DNA from: Mycolicibacterium chubuense NBB4
GTDB lineage: Bacteria; Actinomycetota; Actinomycetes; Mycobacteriales; Mycobacteriaceae
Reading direction: 5' to 3'
Length of the DNA stretch: 64,000 nt
Assembly: GCF_000266905.1 (NCBI RefSeq)
Contig: NC_018027.1
Location: 5,394,001 to 5,458,000, forward strand
Of the stretch, positions 24,233 through 32,372 are shown piece after piece; position 1 is the stretch's first letter, and every line of letters begins with the position of its first letter. Under the pieces are notes generated by a model. It saw nothing but the letters and a program-made list of their open reading frames with translations, had not been told where the DNA came from and did no database searches. The position numbers and the translations under genes were made by a program.

Positions 24233-25009
24233 TCAGCCCTCCCAGTTCCTGCGGCGCCCGGCCGCCTCGTCGGTGGCATGGGTGAGCACCTGGTTGCGGT
24301 TCTCCAGTTCCATCGCCGCCGGCAGGCTCGCGGCGTCGGTGTTGGTCTGCAGCGCGCGTTTGGTCATCTGCACCCCCAGCGGCGCCAATTGCGCGATGGC
24401 ACGGGCGGTTTCGATCGCCGTGTCCAGCAGCTGCTCCGGTGCCACCAACCGGCTGACGAGGCCGCGCCGATCGGCTTCCTGCGCGTCGACCGTACGGCCG
24501 GTGAGCATCCAGTCCGCCGCGACGCTCGTGCCGACGATGCGGGGCAGGTGGTAGCTCATGCCCATCTCGGCGCCCGAGAGCCCGAGGAGGATCGCCGCGT
24601 TTCCGAATGTGGCTGCGCTCGAGGCGATCCGGATATCCGCGGCCAGGCACAGCGCCAATCCCCCACCCACACACGGGCCGTTGACGGCGGCGATCACCGG
24701 CTGCGGCAGGTTCTCGATCGCCAGAGGGAGTGCGGCCATGGCCTCCTGGAATCGGAGCCGGTCGATGGCGGGGTCGTCGGCGGCGAGCATGCCCGGCCCG
24801 AAGTCGCGCATGTCGATACCCGAGCAGAACCCGCGCCCGGCGCCGGTGAGAACGACCGCCCGCACCGACGGGTCGGCGCGCAGGCCGGCGCACGCGTCCC
24901 GCAGTTCACCGAGCATCGTCTCGTTGATCGCGTTAAGCCGCTCCGGCCGGTTCAGGCGCAGCACGGTGACGCCGTCGTACGGGGTCTGTGACGTCAGCGT
25001 CTCCGCCAT
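24233..25009 (-). CDS. enoyl-CoA hydratase/isomerase family protein
   Basis: A 258-residue crotonase fold. The oxyanion-hole segments GRGFCSGIDMRDF and NGPCVGGGLALCLAADIRIASS are complete. A Glu at the GLSGAEMGMSYHLPRIVG segment is in the place of the catalytic acid of hydratases. One nucleotide separates its ATG (25009) from the thiolase stop, and the acyl-CoA dehydrogenase gene follows after 4 nt. Function by context: hydration of a 2-enoyl-CoA in the same pathway. Isomerase activity is an alternative typical of the family. Confidence 0.92.
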   Translation of the reverse strand: MAETLTSQTPYDGVTVLRLNRPERLNAINETMLGELRDACAGLRADPSVRAVVLTGAGRGFCSGIDMRDFGPGMLAADDPAIDRLRFQEAMAALPLAIENLPQPVIAAVNGPCVGGGLALCLAADIRIASSAATFGNAAILLGLSGAEMGMSYHLPRIVGTSVAADWMLTGRTVDAQEADRRGLVSRLVAPEQLLDTAIETARAIAQLAPLGVQMTKRALQTNTDAASLPAAMELENRNQVLTHATDEAAGRRRNWEG

Positions 25010-25010
25010 G

Positions 25011-26297
25011 TCAGATCCGTTCGACGATCGTCGCGGTGCCCATGCCGCCGCCGGTACACATGGTCACCAATCCCGTCTGCAGATCCCGTCTTTCGAGTTC
25101 GTCGAGCAACGTGCCGATCAGCATCGCGCCGGTGGCCCCGATCGGATGGCCGAGCGCTATGGCGCCCCCGTTGACGTTCACGCGCGCGGGATCGAGGTCG
25201 AGGTCCCGCATGGTCTTCATCGGGACCGCGGCGAACGCCTCGTTGATCTCCCAGAGGTCGATGTCGGACACGGCCATGCCGGCCTTGTCGAGGCAGCGCT
25301 GCGCGGCCGGTCCGGGCGCGGTGAGCATGATGATCGGTTCGCTGCCGACCGCGGCGCCGGCGCGCACCCGCGCCCGGCCGGAGACGCCCTGGGCGCGCGC
25401 GTAGTGCGGTGAAGCGAGCAGCACCGCGGCGGCGCCGTCGACCACCCCGGAGGAGTTTCCGGCGTGGTGGACGTGGTCGACGTGGTCGAGGTGCGGATAG
25501 CGCTGCAGGCAGATCTCGTCGAAGGTGGCGCTCTCACCGGGGGCGCTCTGCGTTCCGAGGCCGGCGAAGGCAGGCCGCAGCGTGGCCAGGGTCGCGGCGG
25601 TGGTGCCGGGGCGTGGATGCTCGTCGCGGTCGAGCAGGACCGCGCCGTCCCCGCCGGTCACCGGGATCACCGACCACTCGAACCGGCCCTCGGCGATCGC
25701 CTCGGCAGCGCGCCGCTGGCTCTGCGCGGCGAACGCGTCGACCTCGTCTCGGCCGAACCCTTCGAGCGTGGCGATCAGGTCCGCCGAAACGCCCTGCGGC
25801 ACCGTGGGGTAGCGCCGGCGCAGCTCCGGGTTCCCGCCGTCGATCGTCGGCACCCCGACCGCGACGTCCCACCGCGACATCGACTCGACCCCGCCGGCGA
25901 TCACGAGATCCTGGGCACCACTGCCGATTCCGGCGGCAGCGACGGTGACGGCCTGCTGCCCGGACCCGCAGAAGCGGTTCAGCGTCATACCCGGCACGGT
26001 GTCCGGCCAGCCGGACAGCAGCACCGCGAGGCGGGCGATGTCGTCACCGTGGTCCCCGGCCAGGATGCCGTTGCCGGCGATCACGTCCTCGACGTCGGCG
26101 GGGCTGGTCCCGGTGCGCGACACCAGCGCCTGAAGGCACTGCGCCAGCAGACTCTGCGGATGGCAGCTGTGCAGGCCGCCGTCGGCGCGCCCCCGCCCGC
26201 GAGGCGTGCGGACGACGTCGAGAATGAGCGCGTCCCTGGGTGAGTCGCTGATGGTGGGCTCCCTCGATCGGTGCAGCCGGCCGCCACGTGCCCCCAC
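25011..26297 (-). CDS. acetyl-CoA C-acyltransferase (thiolase)
   Basis: 428 residues if read from GTG 26297. Catalytic cysteine in NRFCGSG (residue 110 in this numbering), the GHPIGATG histidine segment and the CTGGGMGTA cysteine are all present. Thiolytic cleavage of 3-ketoacyl-CoA is the inferred reaction. The start is uncertain: GGGAG (26259-26263) sits six bases before an ATC at 26252, which would give the usual family N-terminus, whereas GTG 26297 is nearly at the expected transcription start of the AAATATACGG box. First gene of the thiolase-hydratase-dehydrogenase-TetR operon. Confidence 0.9.
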   Translation of the reverse strand: MGARGGRLHRSREPTISDSPRDALILDVVRTPRGRGRADGGLHSCHPQSLLAQCLQALVSRTGTSPADVEDVIAGNGILAGDHGDDIARLAVLLSGWPDTVPGMTLNRFCGSGQQAVTVAAAGIGSGAQDLVIAGGVESMSRWDVAVGVPTIDGGNPELRRRYPTVPQGVSADLIATLEGFGRDEVDAFAAQSQRRAAEAIAEGRFEWSVIPVTGGDGAVLLDRDEHPRPGTTAATLATLRPAFAGLGTQSAPGESATFDEICLQRYPHLDHVDHVHHAGNSSGVVDGAAAVLLASPHYARAQGVSGRARVRAGAAVGSEPIIMLTAPGPAAQRCLDKAGMAVSDIDLWEINEAFAAVPMKTMRDLDLDPARVNVNGGAIALGHPIGATGAMLIGTLLDELERRDLQTGLVTMCTGGGMGTATIVERI

Positions 26298-26310
26298 AAA
26301 CTACCCTAGG

Positions 26311-26320
26311 CCGTATATTT
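26311..26320 (-). promoter_or_regulatory. AAATATACGG box upstream of the thiolase operon
   Basis: The reverse complement of CCGTATATTT on the plus strand. Identical in 10 of 10 positions and in sense to the box at 20496-20505 before the SDR-kinase operon. Candidate -10 region or TetR operator. Confidence 0.4.
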
Positions 26321-26353
26321 TCCGCAGCCCTCCGCTCCGCGGACCCGGCCCGC

Positions 26354-27085
26354 TCACACCGCGCTGCCGCCCCCGTCCGCGTGCAGGACCGATCCGGTGA
26401 TGAAGCTCGCGCGGGGCGAGGCGAGGAAGGCCACCGCGTAGGCGATCTCGTCTGGAGTGGCGGTGCGCCCCAAGGGGAGCGAGCGGCCGAGCGCTTCGTT
26501 GGTCTCACCCCATTCCGCCTCCACCCCTGCGGTTCTGGTGGGGCCGGGCGCGACGCTGTTGACCCGGATCCCGTGCGGGCCGAACTCGGCGGCCCAGGTG
26601 CGGGTGAGCGATTCCAAAGCCGCCTTGGAGGCGCTGTAGACGCCTGCGCCCGGGACGCCCTTCGAGGTCACCATCGTGGTGACGTTGACGATGCAGCCGC
26701 GGCGGCGCTGCAGCATGCCCTCGATCAGGCCGGCGACCAGGAAGTACGCGCCGCGCACATTGGTGTCGAAGGTCTTCTCGAAGGAATCGGGCTGCTGCTC
26801 GACGGTGCGGGCGGCCGGGAACCGGGCGGCGTTGTTGACCACGATGTCCACGGCCCCGGTGCGCCGGACGAGGTCGTCGACGGAGTCGAGGCTCGCCAGG
26901 TCCGCCGGGACGAAGCGCACCCCGCGGTCGATGGATGCGGCCGCGGCCGTGCCCCGTGCCGTGTTGCGGCCGGTGATGACGACGTCGGCGCCGTTCTCGG
27001 CGAGCAGCCTCGCGCACGCGAGACCGATCCCGGCCGTGCCGCCGGTGACCAGCGCGGTCTGCCCTCGCAGTTCCATGGTCATCAC
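26354..27085 (-). CDS. short-chain dehydrogenase downstream of the ECF sigma factor
   Basis: A 243-residue classical SDR: TGGTAGIG near residues 14-21, NNAA, a catalytic Ser near NVTTM, YSASK and the C-terminal ADGGG. It starts 4 nt after the stop of the ECF sigma gene, so the two are an operon. Substrate unknown. It sits between the acyl-CoA catabolic operon and the sigma factor; membership in the catabolic pathway is possible but not needed. Confidence 0.9.
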   Translation of the reverse strand: MMTMELRGQTALVTGGTAGIGLACARLLAENGADVVITGRNTARGTAAAASIDRGVRFVPADLASLDSVDDLVRRTGAVDIVVNNAARFPAARTVEQQPDSFEKTFDTNVRGAYFLVAGLIEGMLQRRRGCIVNVTTMVTSKGVPGAGVYSASKAALESLTRTWAAEFGPHGIRVNSVAPGPTRTAGVEAEWGETNEALGRSLPLGRTATPDEIAYAVAFLASPRASFITGSVLHADGGGSAV

Positions 27086-27089
27086 CGGC

Positions 27090-27683
27090 CTAGGCGATCC
27101 GCTGCGCGGCAGCGGTGTCGGCGCGGCGGGTGGGTGCGCGGTGCGCCAGCGCCAGACGCAGGCGCTGTCTGGCCCGGGAGATCCGCGACATCACGGTCCC
27201 CACGGGGATGTCGAGCAGCACGGCGGTCTCGGCGTAGGTGTAGCCCTCGACGAACACGTAGTAGACGACCTCGCCGAAGCCTTCGGGCAGCGACGCGAGC
27301 ACGCACCTGATCTCGGTGTCGGGCAGCGCGGCGAGGGCCTCCGTCTCCGCCGAGCGCTGCCCGGCACTGACGCGCGCCAGCTCGCGGGCGTTGGCCTCGT
27401 CGTCGGAGACCTCGGTGGGCCGGCACTGCCGGCTGCGATGGATGTTGACCCACTGGTTGTAGAGGATCCGGAACAGCCACGCCTGCAGGTTGGTGCCCTC
27501 CTGGAACGAGCCGAACCCCGAGTAGGCGCGCAACAGCGTGTCCTGGAGCAGATCCTCGGCATCGGCGTCGGTGCGGGCCAGCCGCCGGGCGCCGCGCGAG
27601 AGGACCTCCAGCAGCGGGGTGACGTCGCGGGTGAAACGCCCGGCGAGTTCCGGTTCTTGGTGCTCGAGCGCAATGACTGTCAT
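27090..27683 (-). CDS. ECF sigma-70 family RNA polymerase sigma factor
   Basis: 197 residues. Region 2 reads ADAEDLLQDTLLRAYSGFGSFQEGTNLQAWLFRILYNQWVN (about 40-80), and region 4 LPEGFGEVVYYVFVEGYTYAETAVLLDIPVGTVMSRISRARQRLR. A GGAGG lies five bases before the ATG. No anti-sigma gene follows; instead an SDR gene is coupled to it. An inverted repeat at 27695-27716 overlaps the ribosome binding region, suggesting control of its own expression. Confidence 0.92.
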   Translation of the reverse strand: MTVIALEHQEPELAGRFTRDVTPLLEVLSRGARRLARTDADAEDLLQDTLLRAYSGFGSFQEGTNLQAWLFRILYNQWVNIHRSRQCRPTEVSDDEANARELARVSAGQRSAETEALAALPDTEIRCVLASLPEGFGEVVYYVFVEGYTYAETAVLLDIPVGTVMSRISRARQRLRLALAHRAPTRRADTAAAQRIA

Positions 27684-27694
27684 GGGAACCTCCG

Positions 27695-27716
27695 GTCTGA
27701 ACTGTTGAATTCAGAC
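27695..27716. promoter_or_regulatory. inverted repeat upstream of the ECF sigma gene
   Basis: GTCTGAA (27695-27701) and TTCAGAC (27710-27716) are perfect 7-bp arms with an 8-nt spacer, 12 nt before the sigma ATG. It could be an operator, or fold in the mRNA and hide the GGAGG at 27689-27693. Confidence 0.4.
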
Positions 27717-27801
27717 TCACGTCTTTCGTCCCGAACCGAACCCTTGGTTGTCCGTAGTCCGTGCCGTGGCAGCCGCGTGGTGCAGAGCCGGGGTCGGTGA
27801 T

Positions 27802-30597
27802 TCAGCTCACCCACGTAGCGGTGCGCAACTGCCTGCGGGAGGTGATGGCGAGCTTGGTGAACACCTTGCGCAGGTGCCATTCGACGGTGTGCGCACTGAT
27901 GAACAGTTGAGCGCCGATCTCCTGGTTGGTCAACCCCTCCGCGGCCAGACTCGCGATCTGCGCTTCCTGGGCGGTCAGCGCGCTGCCTGCGCCCGTGGGC
28001 TGCTTGCTCACCTTGTTGCCGGCGGCGACCAGCTCGCGCCGCGCGCGTTCGGCGAACGCCTGCGCACCCATCTGCGTGAACATGTCGTGCGCGGTGCCCA
28101 GATGTCTGCGCGCATCGACCCGCCGGTTGGCGCGGCGCAACCACTCACCGTAGGACAGGTGCGTTCGCGCGAGGTGCACGACGGCGCGCGTGCGCCCCAG
28201 ACGCTCGATGGCCTCGGTGAAGCGCGCCTCGGCGTCGGGCTCGCCGGACAGGAAGGCCCGGGCACTGGCCAGGGCGCCCAGCCCCCAGTCGGTGTCGCTG
28301 GCCCCGGCCCGTTCCTCGAGTCGTCCGACCGCCCACGTGACGGCGTCCTGGTCGCCCAGATGTGCCGCGGCTTCGGCGTACTCGTGCAGGCACCAACTGT
28401 AGAAGCCGAAGTCCTCGAATTCACACCCCTCACCGGCGGCGGCGAATGCCTGCTCGTACCGGCCGGTTCCGTTGGACAGCACCGCGGTCGCGTAGGCGGT
28501 CAGACCGAGCAGGCGCCCTTCGCCCCGGGCCGTTCCGTCGGCCCGCGCCGCCTCGATCCGGGCCCGGGTGTCCGCGGCATCGCCGAGCCACGCGGCGAGC
28601 ACCACCGAGTGGTACCGCACGGGACGCTCGTGGCCGGTCGCCGCGGTGATCGCCGCGGCCTCGTGGAGAAGTGTTGTCGCCGTGCCGAATTCACCACACA
28701 GCACATGAAAACCGGCACGGTAGACCAACGCTCGCGGAAGTCCGGCCAACGCACCGGTCCGCCTGGCCTCGCGCACCACGGCGGCCGACAACTCCTGCGT
28801 GATCGTCTCGTCCCACAACTCGTGCGCGGTGGACTCCTGCAGGATCGGGAAGGCGGGCACGAACCAGCGCATCACCTGGCGTTCGTCCGACCGCGCGAGC
28901 GCACACATCGCCGACAGCGCCGCGCGCAGCGATTCCCGTCCGGCGCCGGGCCCGCCGGTGATGCGATCGACCACACCCTTGAGCAGGAGGTCGACCGCGC
29001 GCGGGAGTTCCGGAGTGCGCTCGAGCGCCGAACGCGCCGCCTCGGCGGCGCGCGCCAGCGCGTCGGGCGCACCGAGCCGCCCGGCGTAGATGGTGGCCGC
29101 GATCGCCTCGAGATAGGCCTCCCGGGAAGCGAAGTCGTCGTGGCCCTCGAGCCGGCGCGCCGCGGCCAGCAGGTCGGCGGTCACGTCGCCGACGGCCGGG
29201 GCGCCGAGTTCACCGGCGCGGCTGCGCACGAACGCCATCTGGGCCCGCAGACGTGCCACCCGCGCGTGATGCAGCTCCGAGGCCGGCGCGACCTCGGCGA
29301 CCGTGAGCAGCTCGTACGCCGCATCCGTTGCGGCAGCGTCCCGCTTGGCCTGCGCGGCCGCGAGCGCGCGCGCTCCCCGCACCACCGGATCTGCGGTCAA
29401 CAGCGCAGCCCGCTCCAGGAACGCCGCGGCCGCGGCCAGCCCGCCCTTGCTCTGCGCCCGGGCGGCCGAGGCCTCCAGTTCCGCGGCGACGTCGTCGTCC
29501 GGGCCCGCGGCCGCGCTGGCCGCGTGCCAGGCCGCCCGGTCGGGGTCCACGGTCCGGTCCGTCACCTCGGCCAGCACCCCGTGGACCGCCCGCCGATCGG
29601 CGGGCTCTGCCGCACGGTAGGCAGCCGATCGCATCAGCGGGTGGTGGAACCGCATGCGCGGGCCGAATTCGACGACGCCGGCCGCCTCGGCGGGTGCCAG
29701 CGCACCGACCGCGATGCCCATCCGCGCGGCACCGCGCAGGAACAACGCCGAGTCGCCCAGCGGCTCTGCGGCGGCGAGCAGCAGCAGCCGGCGCGTGGGC
29801 TCCGGCAGCGAGGCGATGCGCCGGGCGTAACTCTCCTCGATGCGGGCGGGCACGGTCTGCGCGCCCACGTTCCAGAACCCGCCGGCGAGTTCGGTGGCGG
29901 TGAAGTTTCGGGGCACGTCGAGCAGAGCCAGCGGATTGCCCCGTGTCTCGGCCACCACGCGGTCACGCACCTGCGGGTCGACACCGCCGAGCATCACCGA
30001 TTCGAACAGGGCCCGCGCGTCGTTGTCCGACAGCGGCCCGACGGTGCGCTCGGCCACGCCGGGCAGCACCTCCACGCCGGTGTCGCGCACCGCGAACAAC
30101 ATCCCGACGGGCTCGGCCACCAACCGGCGCGCCACGAAGCCGAGGGTCTGCACCGACACCTGGTCGAGCCACTGCGCGTCGTCCACCACGCACAGCAGCG
30201 GCTGATCGCCCGAGGCGGCCGCGAGCAGGCTCAGGACCGCGAGCCCGACCAGGAAGCGGTCCGGCGCCGGGCCCTCGGCACGACCGAAGGCGACCGACAG
30301 GGCGTCGCGCTGCGGCTGCGGCAGGTCGTCGAGACCGCTCAGCAGCGGCGCACAGAGCTGCTGGAGCCCCGCGTACGCCAGCTCCATGTCGGACTCGACG
30401 CCGGCCAGCTGGATGCAGCGCATGCCGGTCGCGAGTTGCGCGGCGAAATCGAGCAGGGCCGTCTTGCCGACGCCGGCCTCGCCCCGCAGCACCAGCGCTC
30501 TCGCATCTCCGGCGCGCACCGCGGCGACGAACTCGCGCAACTCCGCGCACTCGCCGTCCCTGCCGCGCAGTGACTGCCCGTGACCCCGGCCCGACAT
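27802..30597 (-). CDS. LAL-type LuxR family regulator with AAA/NB-ARC ATPase
   Basis: 931 residues. Walker A GEAGVGKT at 39-46, Walker B-like CVVDDAQWLD, then a long helical repeat region (about 300-850) and a C-terminal LuxR helix-turn-helix LTAQEAQIASLAAEGLTNQEIGAQLFISAHTVEWHLRKVF. This is the MalT/LAL architecture: ATP-dependent, large, effector-sensing activators. No target is evident; the nitroreductase and NmrA-like genes lie upstream on the same strand. ATG 30597 has a weak ribosome binding site. Confidence 0.92.
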   Translation of the reverse strand: MSGRGHGQSLRGRDGECAELREFVAAVRAGDARALVLRGEAGVGKTALLDFAAQLATGMRCIQLAGVESDMELAYAGLQQLCAPLLSGLDDLPQPQRDALSVAFGRAEGPAPDRFLVGLAVLSLLAAASGDQPLLCVVDDAQWLDQVSVQTLGFVARRLVAEPVGMLFAVRDTGVEVLPGVAERTVGPLSDNDARALFESVMLGGVDPQVRDRVVAETRGNPLALLDVPRNFTATELAGGFWNVGAQTVPARIEESYARRIASLPEPTRRLLLLAAAEPLGDSALFLRGAARMGIAVGALAPAEAAGVVEFGPRMRFHHPLMRSAAYRAAEPADRRAVHGVLAEVTDRTVDPDRAAWHAASAAAGPDDDVAAELEASAARAQSKGGLAAAAAFLERAALLTADPVVRGARALAAAQAKRDAAATDAAYELLTVAEVAPASELHHARVARLRAQMAFVRSRAGELGAPAVGDVTADLLAAARRLEGHDDFASREAYLEAIAATIYAGRLGAPDALARAAEAARSALERTPELPRAVDLLLKGVVDRITGGPGAGRESLRAALSAMCALARSDERQVMRWFVPAFPILQESTAHELWDETITQELSAAVVREARRTGALAGLPRALVYRAGFHVLCGEFGTATTLLHEAAAITAATGHERPVRYHSVVLAAWLGDAADTRARIEAARADGTARGEGRLLGLTAYATAVLSNGTGRYEQAFAAAGEGCEFEDFGFYSWCLHEYAEAAAHLGDQDAVTWAVGRLEERAGASDTDWGLGALASARAFLSGEPDAEARFTEAIERLGRTRAVVHLARTHLSYGEWLRRANRRVDARRHLGTAHDMFTQMGAQAFAERARRELVAAGNKVSKQPTGAGSALTAQEAQIASLAAEGLTNQEIGAQLFISAHTVEWHLRKVFTKLAITSRRQLRTATWVS

Positions 30598-30618
30598 GGC
30601 CAGGATCGTAGTCAGTTC

Positions 30619-31296
30619 TCAGATGAGGTCGTCGTCTCCCACGAACGTCACGGTCTCCGCGATCTCCGCACGGCCGGTGCGCGGGGCCCGGGTCGCCGTG
30701 TCCTCGTACCCGATCGAGACGCCACAGAACAGCGTGAGGTCCGGGGCCGGAAACACGACCTCCGCGACGGAGGTGCGCGTCATCGACCACGCCATCTGCG
30801 GGCAGCTGTGCAGCCCCTCGGCGCGCAGCAGGAGCATGACGGTCTGCAGGTACATGCCCAGGTCTGCCCACTGCGGCAGGCCCATCCGGCGATCGATGTA
30901 GCAGAACAGGGCCGCCGGGGCGCCGAAGCAGTCCCAGTTCGCGATCGCGGCGCGCTGGCGCGCCTCGACGTCGCCGCGCGCGATGCCCAGTGCTCCGTAG
31001 CGCTGCTCGGCGAAGGCGTGCCGGCGTTCGCGATACGGCGACCCCAACGTGGCCGGGTACATCTCGAACTCCCGGTCATCCCAGTCGTCGCCGGAGGCGA
31101 CCCGTTGCACCGCAACGCTTTTCAACTTCTCCAGTGCCGAGCCGGTGACGACGTAGAGATGCCACGGCTGCAGATTCGAGCCCGACGGGGCCCACGCGGC
31201 GGCAGTGAGCACCCGGTTCAGTACCTCCCTCGGCACGGGCTCGTCGGTGAACGAGCGGACCGCTCGTCTGCTCAGCACCGCCTCGTAGACGTCCAT
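30619..31296 (-). CDS. nitroreductase family FMN protein
   Basis: 225 residues. SRRAVRSFTDEPVP at the start (FMN phosphate arginines), AAAWAPSGSNLQPWH, a middle FGAPAALFCYIDRR, and GLHSCPQMAWSMTR, ending with SIGYEDTATR. Fits the NfsA/Acg-type nitroreductase fold with FMN; substrate may be a quinone, nitro compound or enone. It starts 13 nt after the NmrA-like gene and ends 21 nt before the LAL regulator, so all three are probably co-transcribed. Confidence 0.88.
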   Translation of the reverse strand: MDVYEAVLSRRAVRSFTDEPVPREVLNRVLTAAAWAPSGSNLQPWHLYVVTGSALEKLKSVAVQRVASGDDWDDREFEMYPATLGSPYRERRHAFAEQRYGALGIARGDVEARQRAAIANWDCFGAPAALFCYIDRRMGLPQWADLGMYLQTVMLLLRAEGLHSCPQMAWSMTRTSVAEVVFPAPDLTLFCGVSIGYEDTATRAPRTGRAEIAETVTFVGDDDLI

Positions 31297-31309
31297 CGGC
31301 TGCTCGCCG

Positions 31310-32068
31310 TCAGCCCATCGCGGCCGATTCGAGGAGCCAGTCCTCGAACCGGGTGTCGAACAGCGTCGCCCCCTCGCCGGGCACCAGCGTGCGCTCCTCG
31401 ATCGCGACGCCCCAGTACAGGGCGCCGGGATCGGAGATCACCTCCCGGGTGTCGCCGCGAGCCGTCAGGGCCGTCCTGATCAGGTCCGGCAGCCGGTAGG
31501 CGACGGGCCCGCCGATCTCGGCGATCCCGAGGACGGGCGGGTTGACCGCCGCGATGGCCACCCCCTCGGCGACATCGGACGAGACCATCGGCTGGATGAG
31601 CGCACCGGGCAGCCGCACGGTGCCCTCGACCGTCGCGGAGTCGGCGATCGTCTGAAGGAACTCGAAGAACTGGGTGGCCCGCACGATGGTGTGCGGCACC
31701 GGCCCCTCGCTGATGAGGCGCTCCTGGGCGAGCTTCGCGCGGAAGTACCCGCTCTCCTGAGCCAGCCGCTCAGTACCCACCACCGACAGCGCGACGTGGT
31801 GCCCCACGCCCGCCCTGGCCTCGGCGGCGAGCAGGTTGGTGGTGGAGCGGTCGAAGAACTCGGCGGAGGCCGCGTCCTCGAACGACGGCGAATTCGTCAC
31901 GTCGACCACCACCGCCGCCCCGGCGAGCGCGTCGTCGAGCCCTTCGCCGGTCACGGTGTTCACCCCGGTCGACGGGGCCGCCGCGACAGCCTCGTGGCCG
32001 TGCGCGGTCAGCTGGTCGACGACCTTCGAACCCACCCGGCCCGTTCCTCCGATGACAACGATTCTCAT
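31310..32068 (-). CDS. NAD(P)-binding NmrA-like atypical SDR
   Basis: 252 residues from ATG 32068 with AGGAGG seven bases upstream; the frame is open further upstream but this start has the only good ribosome binding site. MRIVVIGGTGRVGSKVV (1-17) is an atypical Rossmann GGTGxxG motif; there is no classic YxxxK. Similar proteins bind NAD(P)H and act as redox sensors or reductases. A 304-bp divergent region separates it from the PP2C-B12-STAS operon. Function otherwise unknown. Confidence 0.85.
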   Translation of the reverse strand: MRIVVIGGTGRVGSKVVDQLTAHGHEAVAAAPSTGVNTVTGEGLDDALAGAAVVVDVTNSPSFEDAASAEFFDRSTTNLLAAEARAGVGHHVALSVVGTERLAQESGYFRAKLAQERLISEGPVPHTIVRATQFFEFLQTIADSATVEGTVRLPGALIQPMVSSDVAEGVAIAAVNPPVLGIAEIGGPVAYRLPDLIRTALTARGDTREVISDPGALYWGVAIEERTLVPGEGATLFDTRFEDWLLESAAMG

Positions 32069-32372
32069 GACGCGCCTCCTGATAGACGGATGTTGGTGCC
32101 CTTCTGACCGCCAGAACCCGCGAGCCGGGCCATATTCATCCGCAGGGTCCTCCGCCGGGTCTGCCAGCCGATCGCAAACGTGACAATGTGCGAATCGGCG
32201 CGGTTCAGAGGTGCCATCGTGCGCAAATGTCCATAGAGTGGCGGCCGGGGCGATTTCACCCTGACGCCTCGAGCTGCGATGCTCGGTTGAGGGTGACGGG
32301 CCTGAATGGATCCGCTTGACGTACCGCCGCACAGGCAGTGCGCAGCGGCGAGGCCCGCGTGAGGAGGCCGCG
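32069..32372. other. divergent promoter region between NmrA-like and phosphatase operons
   Basis: 304 bp serving two divergent operons. The left part holds the strong AGGAGG of the NmrA-like gene. The rest is of average GC for the window, with a slightly AT-rich patch around 32180-32240. I found no SigF-type pair, palindrome of more than 6 bp per arm, or small gene here. Confidence 0.5.

Noticed and set aside
27748..30573. Long plus-strand open frame opposite the LAL regulator gene
   Set aside because: Shadow of the real gene on the minus strand; the translation is rich in His, Arg and Gly with no domain, and the minus-strand product has complete ATPase and LuxR motifs.
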